Source: Cotesia glomerata
Taxonomy: Eukaryota > Arthropoda > Insecta > Hymenoptera > Braconidae
Direction: 5' to 3'
Assembly: GCF_020080835.1 (NCBI RefSeq)
Contig: NC_058158.1
Location: forward strand, 31,266,305-31,330,304
Length of the DNA stretch: 64,000 nt
Shown: in pieces, positions 47,562 to 60,300 of the stretch
Position numbering within the stretch: the first letter of the stretch is position 1
Layout: every line of letters begins with the position of its first letter
Position numbers and translations under genes: made by a program
The notes under the pieces: generated by a model
Databases searched by the model: none
Told to the model about the DNA's origin: nothing
Seen by the model: only the letters and a program-made list of their open reading frames with translations

Positions 47562-50500
47562 ATGATTTGGCTTCAATGGTGTCTGGCGTTCAGTCTCATC
47601 TCATCAAACTGGGCTAACGAATGTCCCAAAGGTAAACTCTGTAATTCATGTGAGCTTTTAGAACCAGGGGAGTACAGAATAAGTTGTAAAAATAAATATC
47701 CAACTTTCATGATTGACTACAAACCGGAAACTTTCTTAAATGTTTATTGTTTGGGTGGCGACTTTGCTGACTTTGACCTAGGTTCAGTTCAACAAGTAAA
47801 GTCGGTTCAATCTCTCAACTTTGAAAATTGCATTTTCTCTGACCAAGTCAATCTTGGAAAAATTGTAAAAAATATATTCAACGATACTGTGGAACAATTG
47901 AGCTTCACGATATGTACGAATTTAGAAACAGTATTGACTCAAGAGAGTTTAAAAGATTTTAAGAAGCTCAGAATTCTTGATCTGCAAGGGAATAGTCTAT
48001 CAAGTTTAACTAGTGAACCATTTAAGGAACTTTCAAATCTCACAGAATTGAATTTTGCTATCAATGATTTGACGGAATTACCATCAAAATTTTTAAACAT
48101 TCCGAGTCTTGAAGCAATTGAACTAGGTTTTAATAAATTAAAGATAATTAAACGATCGAACTTTGAAAATCTCGGACACCTAGTTTTTTTAAATTTATGG
48201 AAGAACGATATTACCGAAATTGAAGCAAATGCTTTCGACTATACTCTTGGCCTCAAATCAATTGACTTACATGGCAATAAATTGAGAAGTATACCACAGG
48301 GTATTTTTTCGAGGTTATCGAAACTCAAAACAATTAATTTGTCGTTAAATAATTTCACCAATGACTCATTCCCAGAAGATTTGTTCCGTTACAACAACAG
48401 GTTGGAAACTTTAACAATGACTAGTAATCATCGTAATATCACAACTCTACCAAGTGGATTCTTGAGTAATTTAACTAGCTTAAAAAAAATAAATATGGAA
48501 AATAATGGATTTCATCAAATGCCAGAAGATTTTCTTTGGGGAACAACGAGCCTTACAACTATAAAACTGCAAGATAATTATATTTCAACAATACCACGAT
48601 ACTTCTTCAGAGATTTAAAAAATTTGAAGTTTTTAGACATGAGCGGAAATACAATTGATCATCTACCTAATGACGTTTTTGAATCGTTGAGGCAACTTAC
48701 GAATTTAAATTTAGCCAAAAATCGGATTAAATATCTAAGCTCGTAAGTAATACTTTAATCATTGAAATTCACATGTCATATTAATCAATATTTTGTCTCT
48801 TCTTTAAAACATATCATTTGATTATATGAATTGTTTTTGTCTTTTTTTAGAAATCATCTAACTGGATTGTCATCACTCGAAACTTTGAATATGGAACGAA
48901 ATAATATGGTTCAAATTGATGGGCATGCATTCAAGGACTTGGCAAAGTTAAAAGTTGCGTATTTCTCTTACAATCAACTCAATTTGACAAACAAAGACTT
49001 GAGAGATGCATATGGTTATCGATCACCATTCTATAAATGTGTATCTACGATAGAAGAGATATATGTCGATCATAATAACATTGTAGATATGTTTCAAGAC
49101 TGGACTGAAATGACCCATTTGAAGATATTAAATGTGTCTCATAACAAAATATTTTATTTACATGTAAGTTATAAATTCAATTTTTCATATAATACGTAAC
49201 TAAAGATATATTAATAAAATTATTTAATTAAATCATTTTTTCATTTTTTGTTTCAGGCAAGAGATTTGACATTATCGTCTAAAAAAGCTGAAGTAGATTT
49301 GACATACAATATGATTGAGTCTATCAATATGTATAAAAACGTCTACGAAAAATTGATTGAAAATTACTCTCATGATGCAGTCATAGACATCGGAAATAAT
49401 CCACTCAAATGTGACTGTCAAATATATGATCTTCTTCAATATTTTGAAGGAGAGCTTTCTTATCAACGCCAAAGATTTAATTTAAAAGTTGATGATTTAA
49501 AATGTGACTCACCCCAAAAAATGAAAGGTCTCGCAGTAAAAAACTTGAACTCTAAAAACTTCACTTGTGTCTATCGTGATTCAGAAGTCAACGATAATAA
49601 ATCCTGTCCAAACCAGTGTGAGTGCACAACAAGACAGTCAGATAAAGCTTTTTTAGTGAATTGTTCATACCGTGGATTAAGGGAAGCTCCTCAATCTTTC
49701 AACAATCCAGGTCATTACGTTGAAATGGATTTATCAGGAAATTTTTTAAAGACAATGCCTTCACTGAACCAAAAAGGGTATGAAAATATTACAATTTTAC
49801 GGCTAAACAATAACAATATCAGCAGTATTGACGCTAATAATTTATCAGATACATTAGAAGAATTATATTTGGATAACAATAACATGACTGAATTGGACGG
49901 TAAGGTTTGGAAAAAATTGGCGAATTCAACAAAAATCAAACACCTTACTTTGCACGAAAACGAGTGGAAATGTGATTGTGAAACTCGAGATTTAATTGAC
50001 TTTGTTCAGCATAAAAGAGTGAAGATTCCGGAATTAGAAAAGGTCTATTGTCATAAAGCTAAGAGACCTATTTTTTCAACTCCAATAGATGAATTTTGTC
50101 CATCCGATCTATATTGGTTAATTGGAATTTGTGTCAGCATTGCTTTGTTTGGAATCCTTATTGGCGGAATCTCAGCACTGTACTACCGCTATCAACACGA
50201 AATAAAAGTCTGGCTATACGCCCATCAGTGGTGTCTCTGGTTTGTCACTGAATCCGAGCTTGACAAGGACAAAACCTATGACGCATTTATAAGCTTTTCT
50301 CACAAAGATGAAGAGTTTATAGTGAACGAATTAGTTCCAAAACTTGAACAAGGACCGAAACCATTCAAAATATGCGTGCATTATCGTGACTGGATGGTCG
50401 GTGAATGGATTCCACAACAAATTGCGCGGTCGGTTGATGAATCACGGCGAACAATCGTTGTTCTCTCACCAAATTTCTTGGAAAGTATATGGGGTAAAAT

Positions 50501-50783
50501 GGAATTCCGTGCAGCTCACAATCAAGCTCTTAGTGACGGTCGAGCTAGAGTTATTGTTATTCTGTACGGTGACATTCAGCCATCTGATATCACTGATCCT
50601 GAACTCAAAGCTTATCTTACTATGAACACCTACGTCCAGTGGGGTGATCCGTGGTTCTGGAACAAACTTAGATATGCTCTTCCTCACTGTAAAATGAAAA
50701 AAGTTAAAAAGAATAATATATTCGAAAACCACCAACCAACTATAAAGAAAGTAGATAAGAAATATAACGAGTCGATATCGTAG
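47562..50783 (+). CDS. Toll: Toll-like receptor C, complete (1006 aa)
   Basis: Coding exons 47562-48742, 48851-49163 and 49257-50783. I start at the ATG at 47562 (signal peptide MIWLQWCLAFSLISSNWA) and not at an in-frame ATG upstream at 47475, because a splice acceptor lies between them and because paralogue D starts at the same point. Leucine-rich repeats span about 90-540. The first C-terminal cluster is at 544 (NPLKCDCQIY), the N-terminal-type cluster near 615 (CPNQCECTTR), and the second C-terminal cluster near 735 (WKCDCETRD) with all four cysteines. A membrane segment lies at about 785-808. The TIR domain lies at about 838-975 (YDAFISFSHKDEEF; BB loop YRDWMVGEW; FW box 3). It looks fully signalling-competent and is the closest relative of Toll D. 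Its stop codon is about 520 bp from the convergent end of the Lerp-like gene. Confidence 0.93.
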
Positions 50784-51302
50784 TCATTGATTTCAAGTTT
50801 ACATCAATGGAGTTCTGATAACTAATTGTAAAAATTAATTTTATTATAATAAGAAACTAATTTAAATCTATCAGTATGAATTTTCTTTATTATTAAAACT
50901 ATATACGATATTTTTCTTATTATTTTTTTTTTTCATTGTTTATTTTGAAATCATATAAAGTTTTTAAAGTTACAATTATATTGTGAATTTTTTATATTTA
51001 TTAAAAAAACTTTATTATTTTTTTTATTTAAAGTTATGTACATTTTCGACATTTTTAAAATAGTTGAATAGCTTTATTTTAAGAGTATTAATAAAATTTA
51101 TAACTATCAGGTTCAGTGAACTTTTTTTTTTCCCAAATTATTTATATAGTTGACAATAATAATGATAAAGTTGAACCAATACCTATTCAGAGATCAAGTA
51201 TTTAATAAATTTAAAGCAACTGAGTGTTTAGCAGTAAAATATTAAACAGAGTTTATTTTTAATATGATACAAATTACTGAAAGTTTATTGTATGTACATT
51301 AT
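50784..51302. other. Gap between convergent Toll C and Lerp-like gene ends
   Basis: About 520 bp of AT-rich sequence must hold the 3' UTRs of two convergent genes. AATAAA-like words occur on both strands. Overlapping 3' ends are likely but not shown. Confidence 0.4.
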
Positions 51303-54300
51303 TTATAATCTTAGTAAGTCGTCATCACTATCCGACTGACACATTGTATCTGGGCCATCCAGTAATGCATCTGCTTCGGAGCTTGTACTTATCTAAAATT
51401 TCAAACGATTTTACGATGGTCATTTTATTATAAATATCATGCAAAAACAAATAATTTAAAAAATAAATTTTATTTTTATTCATAATTGTAGTATAAAAAT
51501 TATTGTCATAATACATTGAGTACATTTATAGATTCATGCGTGTACAAGACTACAGATCCCTTTATTTATTCATTTTTAATAAAAATTCAAAGATCTGCAC
51601 TCTGACACTCTTTAAAATACAAATATAATAAGCAATTGTGCATAATACAAATTAAAAATAATACATAAAAAATTATAAAAGCTGGCTTTGTTTATAAAAA
51701 AATAAAAACAAATATAAAAGTTTGAATTTTTATTCAAGTCATCTTCAAATCAGCCCTTTTAATTAGTTGTTTCTGAAATGAAAGTATAAAAATATAACTA
51801 AAAATAAAATAAAAAATAATTTTTCGATACGCTTCGAAATTTTTTGCTTCAAAAATTTGAAAACTAAACAACAAAAAACTAAAAAATATTTTTAAATTTC
51901 TACATATAAATAAAATTTCAAGCAAAAATAAAAATTTCAGAACCCATCGCAAAAATAAAGTTGTTACGTGTACATGTGTAATAAATAAATAAAAAAAATA
52001 TCCTCACCTTATATACTACATAAACAACACTACATTTTTTAAACAATAGTGTAATCAATGCTAATATGTGTTTAAACCTTACAAAAGCAAAATAGTGTGA
52101 TGAGAATCATTTCAGTGTGCGCATTCAATAAACTCATTCCAATAAATTTACCTTTGAATACCGCATCCTTACATCTGACTTCTTCAAAAATCTGCAACGA
52201 AGGCAAGATTTCACACACTCTTGTACTTTGGCATTCAAAAAACATACCGCCAAAAAAATACTACTTCCGACCAAAATGGAGACGATTACTATTCCAGTAA
52301 CTAAAGTGACCGAAAAATTTCCAAAAAAATTTTAGTCAGGTAGTAATTACTATGTTACCCATAACAGGTAAAGTACTTTTCAAGAATATATTACCATAAG
52401 AATTTCCTTTGGTATGTTTATCATCATCAGTCGATGCCTCAACAACTTTCGATGCTGAAAAAGAGGATGCTTGATTTATTATATCTGCACTTTGTTTAAT
52501 AACTGGTTCTTTAATTTTAGTCTCTCGCTCATAGTTAGATGATGAAACCTGTAAAATATAAAATATAAAATAAATTATTAATTATTTATTTTATGTAAGT
52601 TTCTCTTGATTATAAATTTTATCAAAAAAATAATCTTGTTAAATCATTAAAAACATGTCCGAATGATTAATCGTTATAAATTTTATCTCATGAATTCTAT
52701 CGCTAATCATTAAATTATCAATGAACACATATAGTACTCATACAGATGTTACACAAGTGTCTATATTAAAGGCTTAGCCTGCTGAGTTAGAAAGTAGTAA
52801 CAATTGCGGATACTATTTACACTAATAACAGAATAAATAATATAAGTAAGGTACTATTACACCGTTTACGCTAACTATTATTGAATGACTAAATTAATTA
52901 TACTTGTTGTCACGTGTCGAAATTTATCAGTCTCTGATATGAATGATTGAAATTAAAAATTTTTAATGATTACTCTTAATATAGCAAAAATAATCTAAAA
53001 ATTTATGATTTATTATGACCGAACAACGGAGTTCAAGTTCAAATAATACTCAAATATGATTGAATTCCTTATAATGTTTCTTTCAGATATTTCTTGAGGT
53101 ATAGAAGATAATTTTCTTATTGTGTGCATTATACAATAGCGGGCACAATAGATATTTAAATGCACTAATGTATTATGCATTTTCTTCTTTTAAATATTTA
53201 TTTTTGAGAAAATAAATTATATTTCTGGACTAGCTGTAACAATTTGATTTAGACTTGAGTTATTTTTTTTTTTAACATATGCAGGATCTACGAAAATTTA
53301 CAACCGTAGGACATCATAAAATCATTAGAAACTAGTTTTTAGTGGTCTCCTAGGTGAGAATTAAGGAAGTATACTTTTTAACGAAATGTGAATGCCCACG
53401 CTTTTAACAAATAATAATATTTGCACTTTTTTTCAGCATTAATTTTTTTTTTTTTACTTAACTATTTACGTGAGACTTCTTTTTTGTCCTTATTTAAATT
53501 GAACATATAATATTAGATAAAGTAGGTAGAATATATATTTTACATGTAATTTTGTACAAGTAAATTTTTCTCTTATTTAAACTTAGATGCATAATTACCC
53601 CAAGCATTAAGAAGTACGTCTGTTTTAGAAGACTGAAAATAAATTTAGCTTAACTATCCCAAAATTTCAATGGCTATAAAAGTTACAACTAAGAAAAATA
53701 ATTAAACTCAAATAAAGTGCAACTTTAATTGTACATTCCAGTAAAACGTTTCAAAGAAAAAAACCGCTATTCTTAACAAATTATCGAGTAAAATAAAATT
53801 TTTCTACCCGTAATAAATACTGCATAAATTTACCCAATTCAAATACTTTTTTTGTATCCTAAAAAATTAGTTCTAAAGAATTTTTATTTTTTTCAGGCGA
53901 AAAATGCAAATAATCAGTAAAGCACATGAATATTTTCTATTAAACTTTCTCACACTGAAATAAAATCAGCATTACTCAGGATTTACTTTTACGAAAAAAA
54001 AAATTCTTTTAAAGTGTGAACAGTTAAAAATAAATAACAAAAGAAAATTTACTCTTCAGCATCTGGACACCAGATTTTCATAAAATTTTCCCAAAAACTC
54101 GCTAATATAAATTCAAGGACACAAGGGCTTTATCTACTAAATCTAATCCAGGTGTGTGCAAGAACTAACAAGACTATCTCAATTGGTTACGCTTTTACAG
54201 TGTGTGAAACGTTGCTCAGGCGAAAAACACATGTTAATTAGACAGATATAGTTTTTAATAAAAAAATAGGATTTTTAGATAGCAACGTAAAATAAAATAC

Positions 54301-57300
54301 TTGTATTAAGTTCAAGAGTCATAAGCCACAAGTTTCTTGTCTTAATCTGGCAGATAATGACATGAAAACGGAAAAAGGTGGTAGATCATACATATATATT
54401 TGTAATATGATAACTAATGGTCGTAGGCCTGCATGCACATGTGTCTGGCGTCAGAGATTGAGGACTCGTACAAGAAAAATTTAACAGACTTTTCTGTAAC
54501 AGCTCTACAAGTGATCCTGACGAAAAATCAACAGATATTTAAAGCCGCCTGACAGGAAGTATAATTTTTTATCTAAACTAATCTTATTAAGTCCCACGCT
54601 CTTAAATGCAGACACCGTAATAGTAAATGCATGCTGCTTTTCGTTTTAGTTTATTTTTCATCAATCTCCAGAAGACTTTTACATGATATATATATTTTCT
54701 ATTAACTTGAAAAGCTAAAGTATTTGTATATTTGTAACCCTACTAAAATATCTTTTTATTTGATCATTATTTTAACTTCCCCTGTTAGATATTTGTAAAA
54801 AGATTCTCATCACTAATAATATAATGATAATTATACACAAAACTTCAAAATAATTTATTACAAATTAAATTATTGTAGTGTTTTTTTTTTTTTTTTTTTT
54901 TTTTTATATACTGAAATGCATTCAAGAGGATACACATCAAGGCCGTTAATTTATAATTAATCATGTCAAGTCAATCAATAAGATAAATAATAAAACTACG
55001 CATAATTATTATTCGTAGATTAAAATTATTTGAGAGCTAATTAGATCATTGAACGTAATTAAACCTGAATATCAACAATTTTAACAGATCAACATTAAAT
55101 TATCTATGAATAAAAAAATTTAATTGATTTTTCAAAGTACTACTGGATAAAGTGTCATTAATTTTGAAAGAATGTATCACAAATCTTTATCACGATTGAT
55201 AAAAAAAATATTTATATATAATTTATTTTAGATTATAAATAAACAAATGTTCACAATAAATATTTTTATTTATTCTTCATTCTCTAACTTTTAAAATCAA
55301 GTTATTTATGACCAATAATTCGCATAAAATTTTTATTGCACGCTAATAAATATTTTAGAGTAAGCATTAAAATTTCTGAGATACGCTGAATAAATCCATT
55401 GAATTTAAAACATTACAAGCTTAGAGTAAAAATTTTTAATTTATCATTATTTAAAATTATATTATTTCGCATAATGTTGCAGCAGTTAAGCCGGTACAAA
55501 ATGCCCCTTCTCCATTTATCCGGATCTGTAAATTGTGGGAGAGATGACGACACAGCCAGTTCATTAGGCCTACTCTTGGCTTCTTGGTTCTTGCCTGTTA
55601 ACATTATACTTTCATTTTAGTTTGCGTCAAGCCTCCACATAGTGAACATTATTTCATGAGTATGTTGTTTGTTATTAAACATAGATGTAACAACTTTCTC
55701 TTTAACGGAGTGCATATTTTTCATTATTAATTTATTTGCCACTCAATTTTAAAAAATTCAGTGTTCTGTGAATATAATATTGCGTTAAAATAAGGAAATC
55801 CATTCAACAAGTTTGATTAAATTCTACAATAAAATTATTTTTAGAAGTAAGTAAACATTTAATTAAGGATTAACATGTCATAACAGTGTAAGATTTTTAA
55901 ATTTTTAGACACTGATAAAATAATTATTGTTCTTATTGCCTAATATTTGTACTCGTGAATCACGTGTATGATTTATGTGAAATAACGCCTGCTATAGAGA
56001 CTTGACCGGAAAGTTAATTTTTCTCTGCGATATCACAACTTATGACGTAATTTAAAAACTACTGAGAAACCCAACGAGATTTTTAAAAAATACTAATATT
56101 ATGTTGAAAATAATTTTTTTTATCAATCCATCACGTATTTATTTTGCCGATACACGCTCTCGTGTTTGCCATTCAGAGAAATTAAGATAATTTTTAAGTA
56201 ACGTTAAATATTTAACAATTACAACTGTTTATTGATAAGACGATGCAGATGCCACTCAATTAAATGTTTTCCTTGTAAACAGTAAAATTTGGAAAACAAA
56301 CTTGATTCAGTATCAATGACATCCAATATCCGGCAGATATTATACATAAAATTGATATTTATAATGATTAAATTAAACTTTTCTCTATCATCAATTCAAA
56401 TATCACACCGGAACAGGTAAATGCATATTAAATTTATATTGAGAGAAATATACATCTGCTTGGTGATGTGTGATCATCAAAACATAAATTATCGTGAGAT
56501 GTACTATTAAAAACAATAAAATAATACGTGTTTATATTTTTATCTCTCGAGTGAGCCATCCGAATTGTCTATCTCTCTGGTGGAGAGGAGGCTAATTGAT
56601 AAACCGCCGAAGCATTGAGCAATGTAACACTAATCTTTTGTAGTAATATGTAATTGAATTTATTTTCCACTTTATTTTCTAGGAATAATGATCAATAAAA
56701 CATAATTTTTACTGTCGGCAGTAATAATTATTATATTAACATGTTAATTGCGCTGAAATAAAGTTATAAAACATGATCAAGTCTTAGCCAATAAATGCCA
56801 ATAGCGACGATGAGATTTATTAAATGAGAGTAGATTATGCAGCATTCTTCTATTATATCTTTGAGATTATATTTGTTTTAAATTCTGATATCTGTTGACT
56901 AATATTTTATAGACTTATCGTTTATCAGTTGAAGTTTTCAATAAAAATAAATGATCTTATTGCCCTACAGGAGAAAACAAATCAAAAATATGCTAATCAA
57001 AATATCATAAATTTTGATAAAATAAATTATTGATTTATTTAAGGATGTTTTCAATCATTATCCGTTGTTTATTATCAACTTTGACTGTATCGCGACGGAG
57101 AACTAGTCTGGCAAGATCGACGTCCTTGACTTGTATGTGAATGTATTATATTTACATGTGGAAAATGAACACATAGTTTTTACATACACATATACGTCTT
57201 CTTTTGTACGTGACATTCATTCAAAACTACAGATTTACGGTTACGGCGTATAGTAATTGTACTTGTATTTAGTGCGTAAGCCTTGTATAGCTTGTACTAG

Positions 57301-60300
57301 CTGGGAAAAATTATCACTCACAGAAATCTATTTATACCTGATTGTAAGCGTTTAACAACTATTTTTGACAAGTATTTAGACAATGAGATTTTTATCGGGA
57401 TTTTTATCGGGCCCAAACCCGTATGTCGGTAACAATCGTACCGAGTTTACAATGGTAAGTCTTCAGAGAAGCCGAAACGTAGCAATTTTGCTCGATTCTT
57501 TAAATGACTAGCTTAAACCTGGCTTATTATTTACTCCATACCTGGATATTTATGGACAAATATTAATATTTAGCAATTATATTTTATGACTAAAGCTACT
57601 TAGAAATTGCTTTTTACTTGAAAAGTCTCAATTTTATTTTACAACTTTGAATTTTTTCGTTTACTTAATATAAATTACTTTTTAGTCCAGTAGACGAGGA
57701 AAAAAAAAATTTTTTTTGGGAAAAAATTTTCGCTCATCCAATTTTGCCTGTAGAATTAAAAACTTCAGTAGTTAGCTAAGAAATAATAAGAAATATAATA
57801 TTTTTTATAAGCAGTTGATTGTTTAATGGAATATCTTAAAATCTAATGAGAAACATAATTAGAGTGTTGGCCAAGCAATTTTATACAATAGACTTTTTCG
57901 ACTAAAACTAATTTCCTTCTAATACAAAATCAATTCATTCATGGAATGAAACTTATTCTGTGAGAAGAAAATAAGTAAATGAGAAATTAATGAGTAAATA
58001 ACGATGCAAAATTAGAAATTTTTAATCATTTCAAGGTTATTTATAACTAAAAAGTTGATAATAGGATCAAGCCATAAATAATGAAGTTATAATAAATTTC
58101 AAATGGTTAAACTATAAAAATTGCATTCATGAAGCGTATCTTAAATTTATATTTTGTTTCTGTTTTTTTACAAATCTATTTTTCAGGGTTAAAAAAGTTT
58201 CATAACACTGATTCATTTTTGTAGTTGACCCGACAGAAAATTTTTGAAAGAACATTAAAAGTGAATAAATAAATAGGTAAATAAAAAAAAATAAAATTTT
58301 TTCGCGATAGCTATGTATGATCGCTTGGATAAATAGTTAAGAAACATTATCTAATGAATAGTGTTTTTTTGTTATCAACAAAGAGTGATCTGCATTTTTT
58401 TAAAAATTAAAAATTTTTTAATTTTTTTTTAAATCGCCAATTTCTTGCCTCCTGGACTGCTGGATTATTTATATTCAATTCGCGGACAGAAACGAGATAT
58501 AACAATTGTTGTGTTATAAAACATAAATAAAAATCGGTGTATCCAGATTTAGTCGATTTTACACCAAATACAGGATATGATAAACGTAGAAAATTATCAT
58601 GGATTTCTGTACTTTGGACCTTACATATAAACCGTAGCAATAGTGCATACTCATAAATATAAGTGAGTTTTCTTTTTGAATAAATTTGACTCAAATCCTC
58701 TTAGTCCCTTTTGAGATTCTTGGAATAACATCCTTTTAACCTGTTAAATTTTTAAATATGGTAATTTGTTACTCAAGTCCCAAAATTTTTTCTGTCTTGA
58801 AATAACGCCGTATGTTCCATTCTTAACGTTCTTAATACTTAGGAAATAAAATTTTACCCGTGGTTTAGAATAATATGAATACTTATTTTTAAGGTATTAC
58901 CCTCGCCAGAGTCGTTTTCTTGGGATTTTTTTTAAACTTTGGCAGATTAATATTTATATAATTCAGCATCGATTGGCGCAATTTGAGAATTTTTGACCAT
59001 CTAGTTTCCGAGATATTTAATTTCAAAATTTGAGTTTTGAACGCTCTTATACATTACAGTATACGGGATATCGAAAAGTTTACCTACAAACATTTTTATA
59101 TCTCAGAAGTACATAAACAGCAAAAAGTTTTAGGCTTGTCAATAATGATTATCCGGTATGTGTACCGTACACTAGCATAAACTTTTGACGACGGAAGTCG
59201 CGAGGGTAATACCTTAAATATTCAGTAAAAAAAAATTTCTACGAATTGAAATGTGGAGTCATCATAATTTTTTTTATCAAAATCTTTGTTTATTTTTTTT
59301 TACTATTTGAAGTAAAAATAAATATTATTTATCGTGTGCCCGTTAGATTTGATTAATTTGTTTACACATGTTATTATAAAGTCTTTTTAATTGTTTCTCG
59401 ACACCCTTTCTGATAAATTTTTGCTATGTTTTTTAGATTCCAAAGATGAATTGGCTTCAATGGTATCTAGTGTTCAACGTCTTATTACTATCTTGGGCTA
59501 TCGATTGTCCCAAGGGTAACTTTTGCGGATCATGTGAGTCTCATCCATTCAGGGCGTATGAAATCACTTGCAAAGAAGAAGAACATCCAAAGTTCATAGT
59601 ACAATACAAACCGAGAAGTAATTTAATTATCAATTGTTTGGGCTCAAAAAATTGGACTTATTTTGACCTTGGTTCAGTTCAACAAGTTAAGACAGTTGAA
59701 TATTTGAAGTTTGAAAACTGCGTTTTTTCTGACCAAGTCAATCTTGGAAAGATTGTAAAAAATATATTCAATGATACTGTGGAAGAATTGAGTTTCGAGG
59801 CATGTAAGAATTTATCATCAGTATTGACTCGAGAGGGCTTAAAAGATTTCAAGAAGCTCAGAAGTCTTGATCTGCAAGGGAACAGTCTATCAAATTTAAC
59901 TAGTGAACCATTCAAGGAGCTTCCCAATCTCACGGTGTTAAATTTTGCTACGAATGACTTGAAGGAATTGCCACCAAAATTTTTAAACATTCCGAGTCTT
60001 AGAAAAATTGAACTCGGTTGGAATAAATTGGAAGTAATTAAACGATCGAACTTCGAAAATCTCGGACACCTCGTTTTTTTAAATTTATGGAAGAACAATA
60101 TTACTGAAATTGAAGCAAATGCTTTTGACAATATTCGTGACCTTCAATCAATTGATTTACATGGCAACAAATTGAGAAGTATACCACAGGATATTTTTTC
60201 CAAATTATCGAAACTCAAAACGATTAATTTGTCGTTAAATAATTTCACCAATGACTCATTCCCAGAAGATTTGTTCCGTTATAACAACATGCTGGAAATG

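Larger units (their letters stand above)
52549..59445. other. Lerp-like intron and upstream flank of Toll D
   Basis: Nearly 7 kb of AT-rich DNA without a credible exon on either strand. It holds a diverged copy of the Toll C upstream block (about 55995-56940), a poly-T run near 54881-54905, and a TTAA-flanked MITE at 58888-59218. The Toll D ATG is preceded by a splice acceptor (TGTTTTTTAG) 9 bp upstream, so its first exon and promoter probably lie further upstream in this stretch. Confidence 0.45.

Noticed and set aside
55399..55620. 73-codon frame in the Lerp-like intron
   Set aside because: No start context, splice sites or domain. It is overlapped by an equally long frame on the other strand, so it is more likely chance.
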